NCBI GenBank assembly: GCA_947652605.1
Contig: OX393580.1
Span: 18,434,159 to 18,498,158, forward strand
From: Elmis aenea
Lineage: Eukaryota; Arthropoda; Insecta; Coleoptera; Elmidae
Direction: 5' to 3'
DNA: 64,000 nucleotides
Within the stretch, counting starts at the first letter, position 1. Every line of letters begins with the position of its first letter. Made by a program: the position numbers and the translations under genes. Of this stretch, positions 1-12,033 are shown in pieces. A model generated the notes under the pieces. It was not told where the DNA came from. It saw nothing but the letters and a program-made list of their open reading frames with translations, and did not search any database.

Positions 1-230
1 CCTATAAATATGAATACTCCACCACGGGGCAGAGCGATGATATGATTTTTTTTTTAAATAATTCAATTATTGTTTTTTTTGAAAAAAATTGATAACGCCC
101 TTATGTCAAAACCATTTATATGGTGAATTATGAGGAATGGTTTGATGCATCTACCCTATAAATATGAATACTCCACCCTTGGGCAGAGCGATGATATGAT
201 TTTTCTTTTTAAATAATTCAATTATTGTTT

Positions 231-395
231 GTTGTAGGCTTTCGCGGCCGATGTCCAATGTATACAGGTTGTTTCCGGGTTGGAGTTGCTGTTTAACCAA
301 CAACCCCTGAAGATGTCCCCGATGAAGGAGGACGAAACGTCGGTTATGAAGAAACCTTCGACGCGGTTCCAACCCGGAAACAACCTGTATACATT
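231..395. mobile_element. Small insertion in the satellite with a 28-bp perfect inverted repeat
   Basis: The unit between markers 169 and 500 is longer than its neighbours by ~177 bp. The extra DNA holds a perfect 28-bp inverted repeat (257-284 against 368-395, starting AATGTATACAGGTTGTTTCC). Around 90 bp between the arms contains a hammerhead-like motif. The flanking satellite sequence ATTATTGTTT resumes directly after the right arm (about 394), consistent with an insertion. No protein is encoded. Confidence 0.7.
307..363 (+). ncRNA. Hammerhead-ribozyme-like core
   Basis: CTGAAGA (307-313, matching the CUGANGA core) is followed by a potential stem II, GTCC 315-318 with GGAC 330-333, and then GAAAC (334-338). 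A further 5-bp helix can form between CGTCG 338-342 and CGACG 359-363, as expected for stem III. An outer inverted repeat could supply stem I. No convincing UH cleavage dinucleotide was found directly beside stem III, so self-cleavage is not shown. Hammerheads of this kind are known in Penelope-like elements and retrozymes. Confidence 0.4.
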
Positions 396-2030
396 ATTGT
401 TTTTTTTTTGAAAAAAAAATTGATAACGCCCTTATGTCAAAATCATTTATATGGTGCATTATGAGGAATGGTTTGATGCATCTACCATATAAATATGAAT
501 ACTCCACCGCGGGGCAGAGCAATGATATGATTTTTTTTTAAATAATTCAATTATTGTTTTTTTTTTAATTGATAACGCCCTTATGTCAAAATCATTTATA
601 TGGTGAATTATGAGGAATGGTTTGATGCATCTACCCTATAAATATGAATACTCCACCACGGGGCAGAGCGATGATATGATTTTTTTTTTAAATAATTCAA
701 TTATTGTTTTTTTTGAAAAAAATTGATAACGCCCTTATGTCAAAACCATTTATATGGTGCATTATGAAAAATGGTTTGATGCATCTACCCTATAAATATG
801 AATACTCCACCCCTGGGCAGAGCGATTATATGATTTTTTTTTAATGTTTCAGTTTTTTTTTTAAATTGATAACACCCTTATGTCAAAATCATTTATATGG
901 TGAATTATGAGGAATGGTTTAATGCATCTACCCTATAAATATGTATACTCCACCCTTGGGCAGAGCGATGATATGATTTTTTTTTAAATAATTCAATTAT
1001 TGTTTTTTTTTTAAATTGATAACACCCTTATGTCAAAATCATTTATATGGTGAATTATGAGGAATGGTTTGCTGCATCTACCCTATAAATATGAATACTC
1101 CACCCCTGGGCAGAGCGATTATATGATTTTTTTTTAAATAATTCAATTATTGTTTCTTTTTTTTAAATTAATAACGCCCTTATGTCAAAATCATTTATAT
1201 GGTGAATTATGAGGAATGGTTTGCTGCATCTACCCTATAAATATGAATACTCCACCCCTGGGCAGAGCGATTATATGATTTTTTTTTAAATAATTCAATT
1301 ATTGTTTTTTTTTTTTTAATTAATAACGCCCTTATGTCAAAATCATTTATATGGTGAATTATGAGGAATGGTTTGATGCATCTACCCTATAAATATGAAT
1401 ACTCCACCCTTGGGCAGAGCGATGATATGATTTTTTTTTAAATAATTCAATTACTGTTTTTTTTTTTAAATTGATAACGCCCTTATGTCAAAATCATTTA
1501 TATGGTGCATTATGAGGGATGGTTTGATGCATCTACCCTATGAATATGAATACTCCACCCCGAGGAAGAGCGATGATATGATTTTTTTTTTAAATAATTC
1601 AATTATTGTTTTTTTTTTTAAATTGATAGCGCCCTTAAGTCACAATCATTTATATGGTGCATTATGAGGGATGGTTTGATGCATCTACCCTATAAATATG
1701 AATACTCCACCCTTGGGCAGAGCGATAATATGATTTTTTTTTAAATAATTCAATTACTGTTTTTTTTTTTAAATTGATAACGCCCTTATGTCAAAATCAT
1801 TTATATGGTGCATTATGAGGGATGGTTTGATGCATCTACCCTATGAATATGAATACTCCACCCCGAGGAAGAGCGATGATATGATTTTTTTTTAAATAAT
1901 TCAATTATTGTTTTTTTTTTAAATTGATAGCGCCCTTAAGTCACAATCATTTATATGGTGCATTATGAGGGATGGTTTGATGCATCTACCCTATGAATAT
2001 GAATACTCCACCCCGGGGCAGAGCGATCAT

Positions 2031-4134
2031 ATAAATTGTTTTAAATAATTGATTTATTTATTCGTTTCATTTATAATTAATATCCGTTTTGTATTATAAT
2101 TTGCTGTTGAGACGAGTTGCAAACGACTATTTTAGTCGAAAATTAATATTTTTTGTCACTGACTTATTTTTATTCACTGTTAAAGTAAAATAAACTTTCT
2201 ACATTGCATGTACTATTACCCTTGAGGGAGAGGTATGGCCTGCGGTAACAATGGTGTATGTATGGTATGCGACGGTCCGTTCACATACTGTGCCATAGCG
2301 TAGGGGCCCCTACTTTTAGGCTGATAGATTCATTCCGGTGATTGAGTTAGGATGTGCTTGATTTTATGCGAGTTACCGGTCGTTCAGTAAAGTATGCACA
2401 TCTGGGTAGCCTATAACCTGATTAGATTTTCTTGTAATATCAGCAGTAGTGCGATGGGGATAGATTTCTCAATCTTATAAAACCGTTATTCGTTTCCTTA
2501 AAGGAAAATAGAACGGCTTTTGAAGGTAATATATCCCATCAAGGACTGTACAATCGATAAATATACCAGGTGTAAACGAAACCGGGATGACTCTTTTTTC
2601 TTTGGTTTCTAATGGAACAAATTTTAGACGTATACAATTGGCAATCATAAAAGAGCGATAAAAATACTTATTAACGGTTTCTAAACGTTTTAATAGTCGT
2701 TATGCATTGCTAGGTTTGTGTTTTAACAATTCAACAAATAATGACGCCAATTGCAAAATGTTTAAAGTTTCGGCAAACAAAATCCAAAGGATAAAGACTT
2801 GGCTAGTTTTTAAAAACTTTGAAGAGCGAAGAAAATATCTTTAAATTGTTAATAATAGCAATTTGCCTAACATATCTTCTAAATTTGTTTTCAACAACCT
2901 TAATTTTGTTATCATTAGACCAATAAAATGTTCTGTCTTTTATTTATATCATACTTTCAATTGTTTTTCAGAACATTCTCTATTTTGTAAGTTATTTATA
3001 CAAATTCTCAAATTTCATCAAGTTTTTTAAAATATAAAGATTATGTTGGTTACCAATCTGAAAAGCTATTTTTTTTTTTGTGTCTGATGGTGCAAAAATG
3101 CAATATGGCGGCCATAAGAAATAAAAAAGTTGACTATCGCAACTTGAAATCTAAAAGGCTTAGAAAATTTCTGTTGACGTGATCAAACCCAGGATGGTCA
3201 AAAACATAAAGATTCTCAATGGCCATAAAAATGTGCAACTTTTATCTAATTTAACCGACCTTGTCTCCTACCGTTTCCAAGATAGCAATTATGAGCATCG
3301 AAAAATACACCACTCTGTATACACTTGGCAAAGTTTTAGAAACTTTAACGAGTTATATAAAATATTTTTGACCTGTTTCTAAACGATTTGATAGCCGTTA
3401 TGCATTCCCAAGTTTGTGTTTAACATTTCTACAAAGTATAAAGCTTATTGCAAAAAAATCGTACAAAAGCTGACAAAGTTTAATAACGCTGTTTTAAAAC
3501 ATAATATAACTTTTATTTGAATAATAAATCACACTATGTATAGCCTTTTCGCATTGAATAATTCATTAATTTTGTTGTGGTTATTTCCTTATACAACTAT
3601 TGCAGTTTAGGTCTTAATAGGGCCCCCTTTCATGAATAACATTTGGTTATTATTCACTTAATTTAATAGTTAAAGCTTGGAGATATTTTTCAACGGCCCT
3701 TAGAGAACCGGCTCAGTGATTTATCTCGATATTTCACTCTTATATTTGGTCAAAATGTGAACAAGACCAGACTAAATTGATTTGTTACAAACACTTAGGT
3801 TGGCTGACCGTAAAAATGCCCACGAATACGGATTTGGGCAAAGAGAAAACAGATTGTAGCAGGGAACGAGCGAGGCAGGCGATCGTTTGTCTAATTTGGA
3901 ATTCGAGAGAAAGGCAAAAATCCGATAAAGAATCCCTCTAGTCTCAATAAAAATTGAAAGCAACCTAATTTTTGTTTAGTTTACAGTTCCATCCTTCGCT
4001 GAAATATTGCATACTTCGAGAAGAATTAAATAAAACCACAATGTATGCATAATAATGGACACATTTGATTTTGTAGACAAATTTTGGGTGTTTAAACTTT
4101 ATTATTTTGTGTTGTCTACAAATATACAGGTTTA
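2031..4134. other. Intronic AT-rich DNA without recognised genes
   Basis: About 2.1 kb between the satellite and the first snapback element. The short open frames (for example around 3179-3382 and 3772-3963) have no recognisable domain and no splice context. Nothing else stands out on either strand. Confidence 0.6.
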
Positions 4135-4621
4135 TTGAAATTCGAGTTTAACCATGGGGATCTCGCTTATTATATTTAGCTAGAGTATAGGTTTAAATTT
4201 GGCGAAGTTACTAAATTGTGTGCTTATTAATAATCCAAAGAGAAATTGGAAATATCTCAAATTAGGAAAACCGGAAAATACGGTTTTTCAAAATCGTCTA
4301 GCAAAAATTGCGCCCATAAGAAAAAGTTAAGTTGGTTGTCATAAAACAAAAACAAATCGACCTAGAAAAAATTTGTAATCACCATCCGATTCGACCAAAA
4401 AAATTGTTTGGGCAATGTTTTTACACATTTGAAATATTTTGTACACCGAAGGAGTTATAGACGATTTCTAAAAATCTTATTTTCCGGTTTTCCTAATTTG
4501 AGATATTTCCAATTTCTCTTTGGATTATTATTGAGCACGGAATTTAGCAACTTTGCCAAATTTAAACCTATACTCTAGCTATTATAATAAGCGGATCCCC
4601 ATGCTTACACTTGAATTTCAA
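4135..4621. mobile_element. Snapback (MITE-like) inverted repeat
   Basis: Two ~145-bp arms (about 4135-4282 and 4476-4621) are inverted copies with scattered differences. TTGAAATTC and GGGGATC on the left pair with GATCCCC and GAATTTCAA on the right, and the inner ends share GGAAAACCGGAAAAT. The loop of about 190 bp has no coding frame. Family not identified. Confidence 0.75.
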
Positions 4622-5354
4622 TCTCACTTTAGGTCCTTATAATACACTCTCCTTGCACTACAAGGAAATAAAAGAAACAGTTTTAAACCAATCCATAAAT
4701 GCATTTGCAAAATAAATCGCCAACTATGTTGCAATTCCTGTGTTAACATATCAAAGCGATAAAACTGAATTCGCCTCATTACCATATTTGTAAAACATTG
4801 TATAGATAATTAATTACGCGAAAGATAACATCAAAAACCTGTAACTTTTATCTGATACGACACGTTACAAGGTTTTCTAATTCGAAATTCACGCAACCCT
4901 TTAATTAAGAGAACTACTAGTAAATTGTATTTTAAAACCACCCTTAAGTGACGCTATTTTATGAATAAAGGCATCCATTAACATGGTTTAATAATTCTAC
5001 AATAGTTCAAATAATTTTACAGTTTGAAGCTTATAGCAGAGTGTTGTCATGGAGAGACAATAGCTGTCGAACCTTTAAAATATTTTGTGAGATAATATTT
5101 GGTTTTGCAGCTCAGTTAAAAATAGTTGTATTTTACAAAAATATTAAAATATACAGCGTGTTTCAGTTGAAACAACTGTTCTGTCATTTCTGTCGTAAGA
5201 GGAAATAATGTACAAAATATTTTAAAGTTGTTTTATCACATTTATGATTGCTATTTCTTTTTTAAACTATTAAAATATACATGCATTTCCGGCTAAATAT
5301 TAAATGGTGTAAAAGTTTCTGTATTAAAAATAATGAAAACTAATTTTACCGATA

Positions 5355-7080
5355 CTTCTTCTTCTTACTAATCGGTTCCCCTTGTACGTTTCGGGGTCGA
5401 GGTATGCTTTTCTATTTCTGTGTTATGTTTCTCCACAGCTGCCTATCGTTAGCTAATTGTGGCACATCTCTCCGACTGACTCCTTTTCTTCTAGTCTCTG
5501 CCTCACTTCTTTTTCCCATTTTATTCTTGATCTTTCTCTATTTCTTTTTCCCTCTATATGCATTTTCCATCCTATTTTAGCGTATCTGGCATGCATAGTA
5601 TCTTAATTGATTCGTCTCACCTTTTTTTAAATATCTGTTACTCCTAGGTTAATTTGAATTTGTTCATTACTGATTTTCTCGATCAGTCTACATCCCTCTA
5701 TTCTTCTCATACATCTAATTTTTCCTGTGCCTTTATTCTTTGTTTTTGAGTTAGTGTCCAAGTTTCTGAACTGTACGTGAGAATGGGTACTCGCGTCTTC
5801 GTTTCTTTTGATATTTCCTTCTTACTTATCAAACATTTATTAGTGGGGTAGTAAAATTTCGTCGCTGCCGCATTCTGTTATTCAGATCTTCCTTCAATTT
5901 ACCATTTAATGCAATTATTGTTTCTAAATATTTAAAATTTGCTGCGTGCCCTATCTTTTTTTTGGTCTAGCATAATTGTAACTGGTTCATGATTTTTCGG
6001 CATAACCCTAACCTTTGTCTTGGTTATGTTAATATTCATATTATATCTACTTAATGTATCTGCCCATACGTCTAGATTGAATTGCATGTCCTTTTCGCTT
6101 TAAGCTAATAGCACCACATCATCTGCAAAGGCTAATTCTCTTAAGGATATTGGTTTTAGTTTATTCCACCCCCAGTAGCCTTTCTGTGTTCTGCTTATAT
6201 TCTTTAATTATTATATCTATAAGAATTATAAAGAGCAGTTGACTTATTTTGCCTCCTTGTCTTACTCCCACTGTTGTTATAAATTTCTGGGAACTGCTGT
6301 TATGATTCGCACATAATTTCTACCACTCTTATATAAACTTTTGATGGCGTTTAATAATCCTTCTTCCACTCTACAATATCTTCCAGATCTTTTCTTTGGC
6401 ACTCTATCGAAGGCTTTAGAAAGATCGATAAAGTACAAGTACACCATCTTTGAATGTTCCATTGTTTTTTCACTTAAATGTCTTAACGTAAAAATTAGAT
6501 CCTGCGTGCTTCTACCGGGTCTCAAGCCCATTACGCCTCTTCCAAATTTCTTTCGAAATGGTTCCTTAATCTCTCTAAAAATTTTTCATATAATTTTTCT
6601 ACTACACTAAGTAGAGATAGGCCTCTATAGTTTTCGCATTTTTTACTATCGCCAGTCTTAAATATCGGTAACATAACAGATACCTCCCAGTCCTTTTGAA
6701 TATCGTTTTCCTGTAATGCTTTATTTACTATTCTTAGCAGCATTTTCTTTCCATCCACTTCCATGTACTTAATCATTTAGGTAAAACGCCATCATGACCT
6801 GCTGCTTTTCCAATTTTCATTTTATGTATCGCTCTATCCAACTCATCTTAGGTTATTTCTTGTTCATATTCTTATTCAATTGTATCGTATTTCTCCTGTT
6901 ATTGCTTTTCTTCCTCGTCAATCATTATGTTATCATTTTCCAATAACTCCTTAAAATAATTTTCCCATCTTTCGATTTTTTTTTCTATTGTCGGTATTTT
7001 TCCCTGTTTATCCATTATTTGCTTCAATCTAATTCTTATCTTGTCTTGGGTTTTTTAATACCTTGTAAAAACCGTTACTT
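5355..7080 (-). pseudogene. Degraded RTE-type LINE reverse transcriptase
   Basis: A minus-strand non-LTR retrotransposon fragment broken by stops and frameshifts. Recognisable pieces are an RT segment with LLSVVEKLYEK (about 6531-6776) and the next RT segment with GLRPGRSTQDLIF and YFIDLSKAFDRVPK (6277-6531), typical of RT domains 1-2 and of the A motif (F-x-D-x-x-K-A-F-D). Downstream (5355-6250) translations recall the C-terminal region of RTE elements only weakly. The 5' part is missing. It is unrelated to host function and sits in the intron before exon 7140-7277. The better preserved copy at 32.8-33.9 kb shows the same architecture. Confidence 0.8.
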
Positions 7081-7139
7081 TTAGTAGCTTAAGTACAAAA
7101 GTGTCATGCAATTTACGTTCAAATTTGTTTTGATTACAG

Positions 7140-7277
7140 GGTGAACTTAACCCACACCGTCTGCCATACACGTGGATTTCAGAAACTTACTTAGTATTCC
7201 AGGGCGACGATGGAGGATTGGCTGTGCTCGATACCAGAAACTACAGTGTATCACTTCTAGTCACTAATCATACTTTG
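7140..7277 (+). CDS. Dipeptidyl-peptidase-4/10-like protein, propeller exon 1 of 7 visible
   Basis: A 138-bp exon in phase 0, bounded by TTACAG and GTAGGC. It encodes 46 residues including YTWISETYLVFQGDDGG and ending at an N-glycosylation-type NHT. This matches the early beta-propeller of the S9B dipeptidyl peptidase family (DPP4, DPP8/9, DPP6/10), where a W-I-x-D/E-x-x-(F/Y) strand is followed by a D-G-x-L turn. These are usually type II membrane proteins, either serine exopeptidases cleaving X-Pro or X-Ala dipeptides or inactive potassium-channel partners. Cytoplasmic, membrane-anchor and earlier exons must lie upstream of the window. The next exon is only 332 bp away. Confidence 0.85.
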
Positions 7278-7609
7278 GTAGGCACACAACTTAAGTTTTA
7301 GTGGGCTTTGACTCCAAATTTTGACTACATTTCGACAAATTGCACATAAAAATAATTCAGCCACACTTGGAGCAGATTTTTAATGATTGAAATATTATTA
7401 TTTTGGCCTTAAAGTGGGACCTTGTGCAACAAAACTTAATCAAAATTCGTATAAGCATTTTTAACAATAACATTTTTCTTCTCCAAGTGCAAAACTTTCA
7501 AAAGTTCTTTAATGTTCAAATAATTTGCGAATTTGTTTGCAAAATTTTAATACGCAAACCTTCTTTTTGCTTTTCTTTATTGTTTATTTATTTTGTGATT
7601 GATTTTCAG

Positions 7610-7684
7610 AGACAACTTAATGTCAAAGGCTATCAGTGTTCCAAGGATCTGAAATATGTGCTCTTCCAACATAACCTTAAATCA
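7610..7684 (+). CDS. DPP4/10-like protein, propeller exon 2 of 7 visible
   Basis: A 75-bp phase 0 exon between GATTTTCAG and GTAAGT, encoding 25 residues that include CSKDLKYVLFQHNLKS. This is the family's S-x-D-x-x-Y-V-L-F beta-strand, directly preceding the VFRQSFTA block of the following exon. The next exon is 29.2 kb downstream, in an intron inflated by transposons. Confidence 0.9.
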
Positions 7685-8107
7685 GTAAGTACCCTATAAA
7701 ATATATGTCGAGTACTTTATATATCTTTAAGAATAATCTTTGTCACAGACGGAGCTGTAAAACGTTGTTTAATGTAGCAAAGTTTAAATCTGCGCCGGTG
7801 CACACACATTGTACGACGCGCTGAAATATTACTGAATTGTGGGATGATTATTTTTATGGTACTAAAACGTATAAGTAGGTACATATCTTGATGATAATCT
7901 CAACTGTTGCTAAATTTGATTAAATTGGCGTCTCGTCGGTGTATGTAGATGGGATTATAACTTTAATTTATTTGGTAATGTAGGTACATGGTGTACAGTG
8001 TGTATGAAGTTTTAAGCCATTCGCTTTAGTACAGGGTGGTCTATTTTGGATGCCTATACACATACAGTAGGGTGGATCTAATTTTATTTTTTTAATTTTT
8101 TTTCTGG

Positions 8108-9114
8108 CAGTGTTTCCCAAACTGTGGTCCACGGACCCCCAGGGGTTTTCCTGAAATGCAATAAAATATCTCGTGGATCAGCGATTAATTTCACTGTAAA
8201 ATCAGTGAAATTACAAACATAACCGCTATTGAACAAGCCAAACTTGTTAACGTATCATGTAATAATGATTTAAAAACTTAGTTTTAAGAAACTAGTCCCA
8301 GTGACTTTTGGATCTCAATACAAAAATGTTACCTTTACTAGCTTAAAATGCGTTAAAACATTTACTTTCATTCTACTCAACTTATTTGTGCAACCCGACG
8401 TTTTCTTCGTTAGTTTATATTAAAAATAAGCAAAGATTGAATGTGAACTTATATTTAAGAATTTATTTAACCGGAAATAAACGCGAGATCGATAAGATTG
8501 TAGGTACAAAGCAACACCAATTTTTACTAAGTTCATCAAAATAAAACATTTTATTAAAGGTGTAAAGTTTAATTATGTTATATAAAACGAATCAAAGAAT
8601 TAAAAATATTTGTTTCAAAACCAAACTTTTGGTTTATAATACCTATCCCAGTGATGGCAAACTTTGTCAACCCAGAGTGTCAAAAATAAAAATTCAGGTG
8701 TTGTTAATTAAGTGACGTGTCACCCACATATAAATATCAAACGATACTGTTATCAAAGCAATATTAAAAAAAATAAAAATTGTTTTCTAAATATGATCTC
8801 TTGGTCGAAATCATCAGACTTAAGAATAATCACAGATTTTCTAATTGGTAATTATATGACAAATAATGGGGTGCCTATGAATACCACCCTAAGGTCCGAT
8901 TGCATAGAAGCTAAGCCCGGGATTAACCTAGGGTTTACTTTTTATGCAATCAGAACTAAATGTTAAAAATCGAAATCTCAGTTGCGTGTCACGAAAAAAG
9001 CAGCAGCGTGTCACTATTGACACACGTGTCATAGGTTTGCCATCACAAGAGGGGTCCGCCGTAAAATCTGTGGAAAAAAGGGGTCTTCAGACCGACAAAG
9101 TTTGGGAAACACTG
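8108..9114. mobile_element. Degraded hAT-like non-autonomous element
   Basis: Ends are CAGTGTTTCCCAAACT at 8108 and the inverse AGTTTGGGAAACACTG ending at 9114, followed inward by GTGGTCCACGGACCCC-type sequence, a common hAT terminus. Target-site duplication is not clear (right flank CTCTAGGG). It contains a second inserted element at 8649-9046. No transposase frame remains. Confidence 0.65.
8649..9046. mobile_element. Nested hAT-type MITE
   Basis: The left end CAGTGATGGCAAACTTTGTCA (8649) is mirrored by TGTCATAGGTTTGCCATCAC, ending near 9046. CAGTGATGGCAAACC-type termini are typical of hAT MITEs. The interior includes an 84-codon open frame that looks like chance. Confidence 0.6.
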
Positions 9115-9157
9115 CTCTAGGGGAATACAATCAGAAGTCACGACGACAATCTATATA

Positions 9158-9825
9158 CAGGGTGTAGACTCGGATCACGCAACATAGCAATTTCAATGGT
9201 AAAATTTTAAAAGTCGAATTCTTGCTCCGCTAATTATTTTAGAAAAAAAGTGCAAATACGTTTTTTGTAGAGAAAAAAATTCTGTATCCATAAATGTAAT
9301 CAATATTACTTTTTCGTTTTCCAAAAATAGAAAAATAAGCAAATTAAAAAACGCGTTTTCGCGAAAATCTGTAGTGCCTTGGAATTATGCTACGACAACT
9401 GCCCATCTTACTAACACTTACTGTCACTTTGACGTTTGAAGTTTATTCTTAATTATCATTTTTATTATATCTTGCAATGAAAACATAACTAATTGTGTAA
9501 AATAAATGTTTGATAAAATATAAAGGATAATTAAGAATGAATTTCGCGTCAAAGTGACAGTATAAGTGACATTAGGCTGGGCAGTTGTCATACCATAATT
9601 CCAAGGCACTACAGATTTCTGTCCAAACGCGTTTTTTAATTTGCATAATTTTCAGTTATTGGAAAATGAAAAAGTAATATTGATTACATTTATGGATACA
9701 GAATTTTTTTCTCTACAAAAAACGTATTTGCACTTTTTTTCTAAAATAATTAGCGGAGCAAGAATTCGACTTTTAAAATTTTACCATTGAAATCGCTATG
9801 TTGCGTGATCCGAGTCTACACCCTG
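9158..9825. mobile_element. Mariner-like snapback element with TA duplication
   Basis: CAGGGTGTAGACTCGGATCA at 9158 is mirrored at the right end (TGATCCGAGTCTACACCCTG, ending 9825), with TA on both sides. The inverted arms extend nearly to the centre (CTTGGAATTATG against CATAATTCCAAG). There is no transposase. CAGGGTG ends with TA target duplications recur in at least four other elements here. Confidence 0.85.
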
Positions 9826-9831
9826 TATATA

Positions 9832-10079
9832 AAAGAGCTCGTTTGTTTGTTTGTGTGTTTGTTTGTTCGCTATAGAATCCTAGGTCCGTTGACCGATCGG
9901 GACCAAATTTTGCACAGTTACTATTTAGGACCCAACGGATCAAACGCCGTATAAATAACGGCCGGAAATGCCCGGGAACGACCGGAAACGTCCGCCGGGT
10001 GCGAGCGCGGAGCGCGAGTAGTCTGCGATTGATAAAAGATAATTGTAATCACCCGTGCAACGCCGGGTAAATCGCCTAG
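9832..10079 (+). mobile_element. Helitron-like 3' end fragment
   Basis: The sequence ends with the hairpin ACCCG-TGCAACGC-CGGGT (10051-10068) and then CTAG, followed by T at 10080. A short hairpin before a terminal CTRR inserted before T is the Helitron signature. The upstream GTTTGTTT tract and GTTGACCGATCGGGACC are consistent with a non-autonomous copy. No Rep/helicase gene is present. Confidence 0.75.
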
Positions 10080-10807
10080 TATTTTGATATTAGTGAAAGT
10101 ACTGCCCCAAGCCTGCTGGATTTTGAAAAAAATTGGCTGAATGTAGATTATAGTTTATGCCCAATAAAAGTATTCAAGGTTACGCTACAAATTTTTTATA
10201 ACTTTTTTGGACAATTTAAAGGATAAGAAAATGGAACAGAATGTAAAATCACACAAAACAGTTTTTAAGATCACTTCAAAATTAACGTAATAACTTTGTT
10301 TTGTAGTCTTTCTTGGTATGATACGACAAGATTCTAATTTATTTCTGATCCGTCACCAATTTGACACATCTTTCAGTGGTTTGTGTGTGGCAAGGCAACA
10401 AACAAAATTTAGGTAAAATATCAGTTTCGACTTTGTCCAGATTTCTTTTCCTGCATTTCAGCATTTGCTTTTGAGGGCTTAGAATTTAAATCCTTAGTTT
10501 GAAACGTGGATGTTTGGGAAGTTTCTTCATAAAGTTCTCGTTGCAATTTTTTGGAAATATTGGTTTAGTTTTTCCTTGTAGTCTCTCTATCAGGAACACA
10601 TCATCATTTTTCTTTGACCTCGCTGGTCTAACAAGATTTCTCTTTCCTTAATAAGTATCTTCGGCGATGTATCACAAGAACAAGTCTCGAACGAACTACA
10701 TTTGCAAGTAGCAATGTCAAATAGAATCCTGGCGTCCATTTTCAACTTCTCCAATTTGTTCTCACTATTCTTTCTACATTGATAGGGCTTAAGGATTGCA
10801 CGGTATT

Positions 10808-12033
10808 CAGTGGCGGATTACCGCACAGGCGCATGATGCGCGCGCCTCGGGCCTCGGCAAAAAGGGGCCTCAGAATCGTTGGGTTCTTCATCCTCAAAAA
10901 CCAAAATTAAATTTTTATTGTCGGTTAATATAAAAATTATAAAATAATAATTTTAGGCAAATTGTAATATCTTCTAAAACCTATTTTCATAGTGGGTATT
11001 GTGTAATAGCCATTGATGCCAATTTTTTAAAAAAACATGTTAAATTAAACAAAAATGATAGCCAATTTGGTTCCAAATCGCCAAAACTTGCAAACCTGCT
11101 TGCATCTGATTACAGTGCACTGCAAGCCGATGTACTGTACAGGGTGGTCCAAATTTGATGGGATTACATGGGCATCTCGCTTAATAGTCAATATAGAGAA
11201 ACGGTTAATGTACCAAAAATGTGCAGTTTTTTGGGACAAACTCTGATTGTTGTCAAATATATTCTATCTTTTCCGATTTTCCTTTGTTTTCACAACCTGC
11301 TTTTTGTTTCTTATCTTTAAAAAAAATTTAAAAGCCTTTGTAACTTGCGTATTATTGAAAATAAATACATCAACCCTAATATATTGGAAAGGGAAAAAAT
11401 AAGGAATTTAAATAGGTCATAGCCAACTATAGCTTCCATTTAAAAAAAGGTGAGTTTGTGCAATACCTTTTTAACGGCGAACGTAAATTTTTTTTTTTAT
11501 TACCTACTTGCAAAATCTACATAAAAATATCTAAAAATAATCTTTATAAACTTTTTCGATATTTAAAACAATAAGGGAGATATGACACATTAAAAATATA
11601 ACAAAAAAACAGTTTTTCATTAATAATTCAAAAACCGGAAATGATAGAATATTTTTGAAAACTGTTCTGAGTTTGTTCTAAAAAAACTGCACATTTTTAG
11701 TAATTTAACCGTTTCTCTATCTTGACTATTAAGCGAGATACCCATTGTAGTCCCATCGAATTTGGACCACCTGTATTGTATGATTCAGAATTTTACTGTG
11801 ATTTTTTACCTGAGATGGGATTTTTTCTTTTAAATGGGAATGTCATTTTTTTTTCTGATACCTGAGAATATTTTTTTGTTTCCGTATTTGATTTTTGTGT
11901 TTATGTTTTTGTTGGTTCTAAAAATAAAAAACGTTATGATTTTTCTGCATTGTTCATTTTAGTGAACCATCTTAATAGGGGGCCTCCAGATCAGGTTGCG
12001 CCTGGGGCCCCACAAAATCATGATCCGCCACTG
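10808..12033. mobile_element. hAT-type element with perfect 8-bp target duplication
   Basis: Terminal inverted repeats CAGTGGCGGAT (10808-10818) and ATCCGCCACTG (12023-12033) are flanked by identical ACGGTATT at 10800-10807 and 12034-12041. The 8-bp duplication is diagnostic of hAT transposition. At 1226 bp with no transposase it is non-autonomous. A mariner-like element (11140-11773) is nested inside. It interrupted an older reading frame (see 10560-12190). Confidence 0.9.
11140..11773. mobile_element. Mariner-like MITE nested in the hAT element
   Basis: CAGGGTGGTCCAAATTTGAT at 11140 is mirrored by ATCGAATTTGGACCACCTG ending at 11773, with TA on each side. The arms share GATGGGATTACATGGGCATCTC-type sequence. 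The same family forms the element at 14554-15666. Confidence 0.85.

Larger units (their letters stand above)
1..2030. repeat. Tandem satellite, about 13 units of ~151 bp
   Basis: The block is a head-to-tail array. The marker TATGAATACTCCACC recurs with TACTCC at 15, 169, 500, 649, 803, 946, 1096, 1248, 1400, 1551, 1703, 1854 and 2004, giving a period of 150-154 bp apart from one interrupted unit. Each unit has a T-rich tract of variable length and a conserved part around GATAACGCCCTTATGTCAAAA. Units differ by point changes, and neighbouring units share variants (for example the CCCCGAGGAAGAG form at 1557 and 1860), suggesting local duplication. The array runs off the left edge, so total length is unknown. 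It lies in an upstream intron of the host gene. No coding potential is seen; short open frames here are satellite translations. Confidence 0.95.

Noticed and set aside
1485..1667. 60-codon frame in the satellite
   Set aside because: Satellite translation, not preserved between units.
6341..6610. 89-codon plus-strand frame
   Set aside because: It is the complementary shadow of the minus-strand RTE reverse transcriptase.
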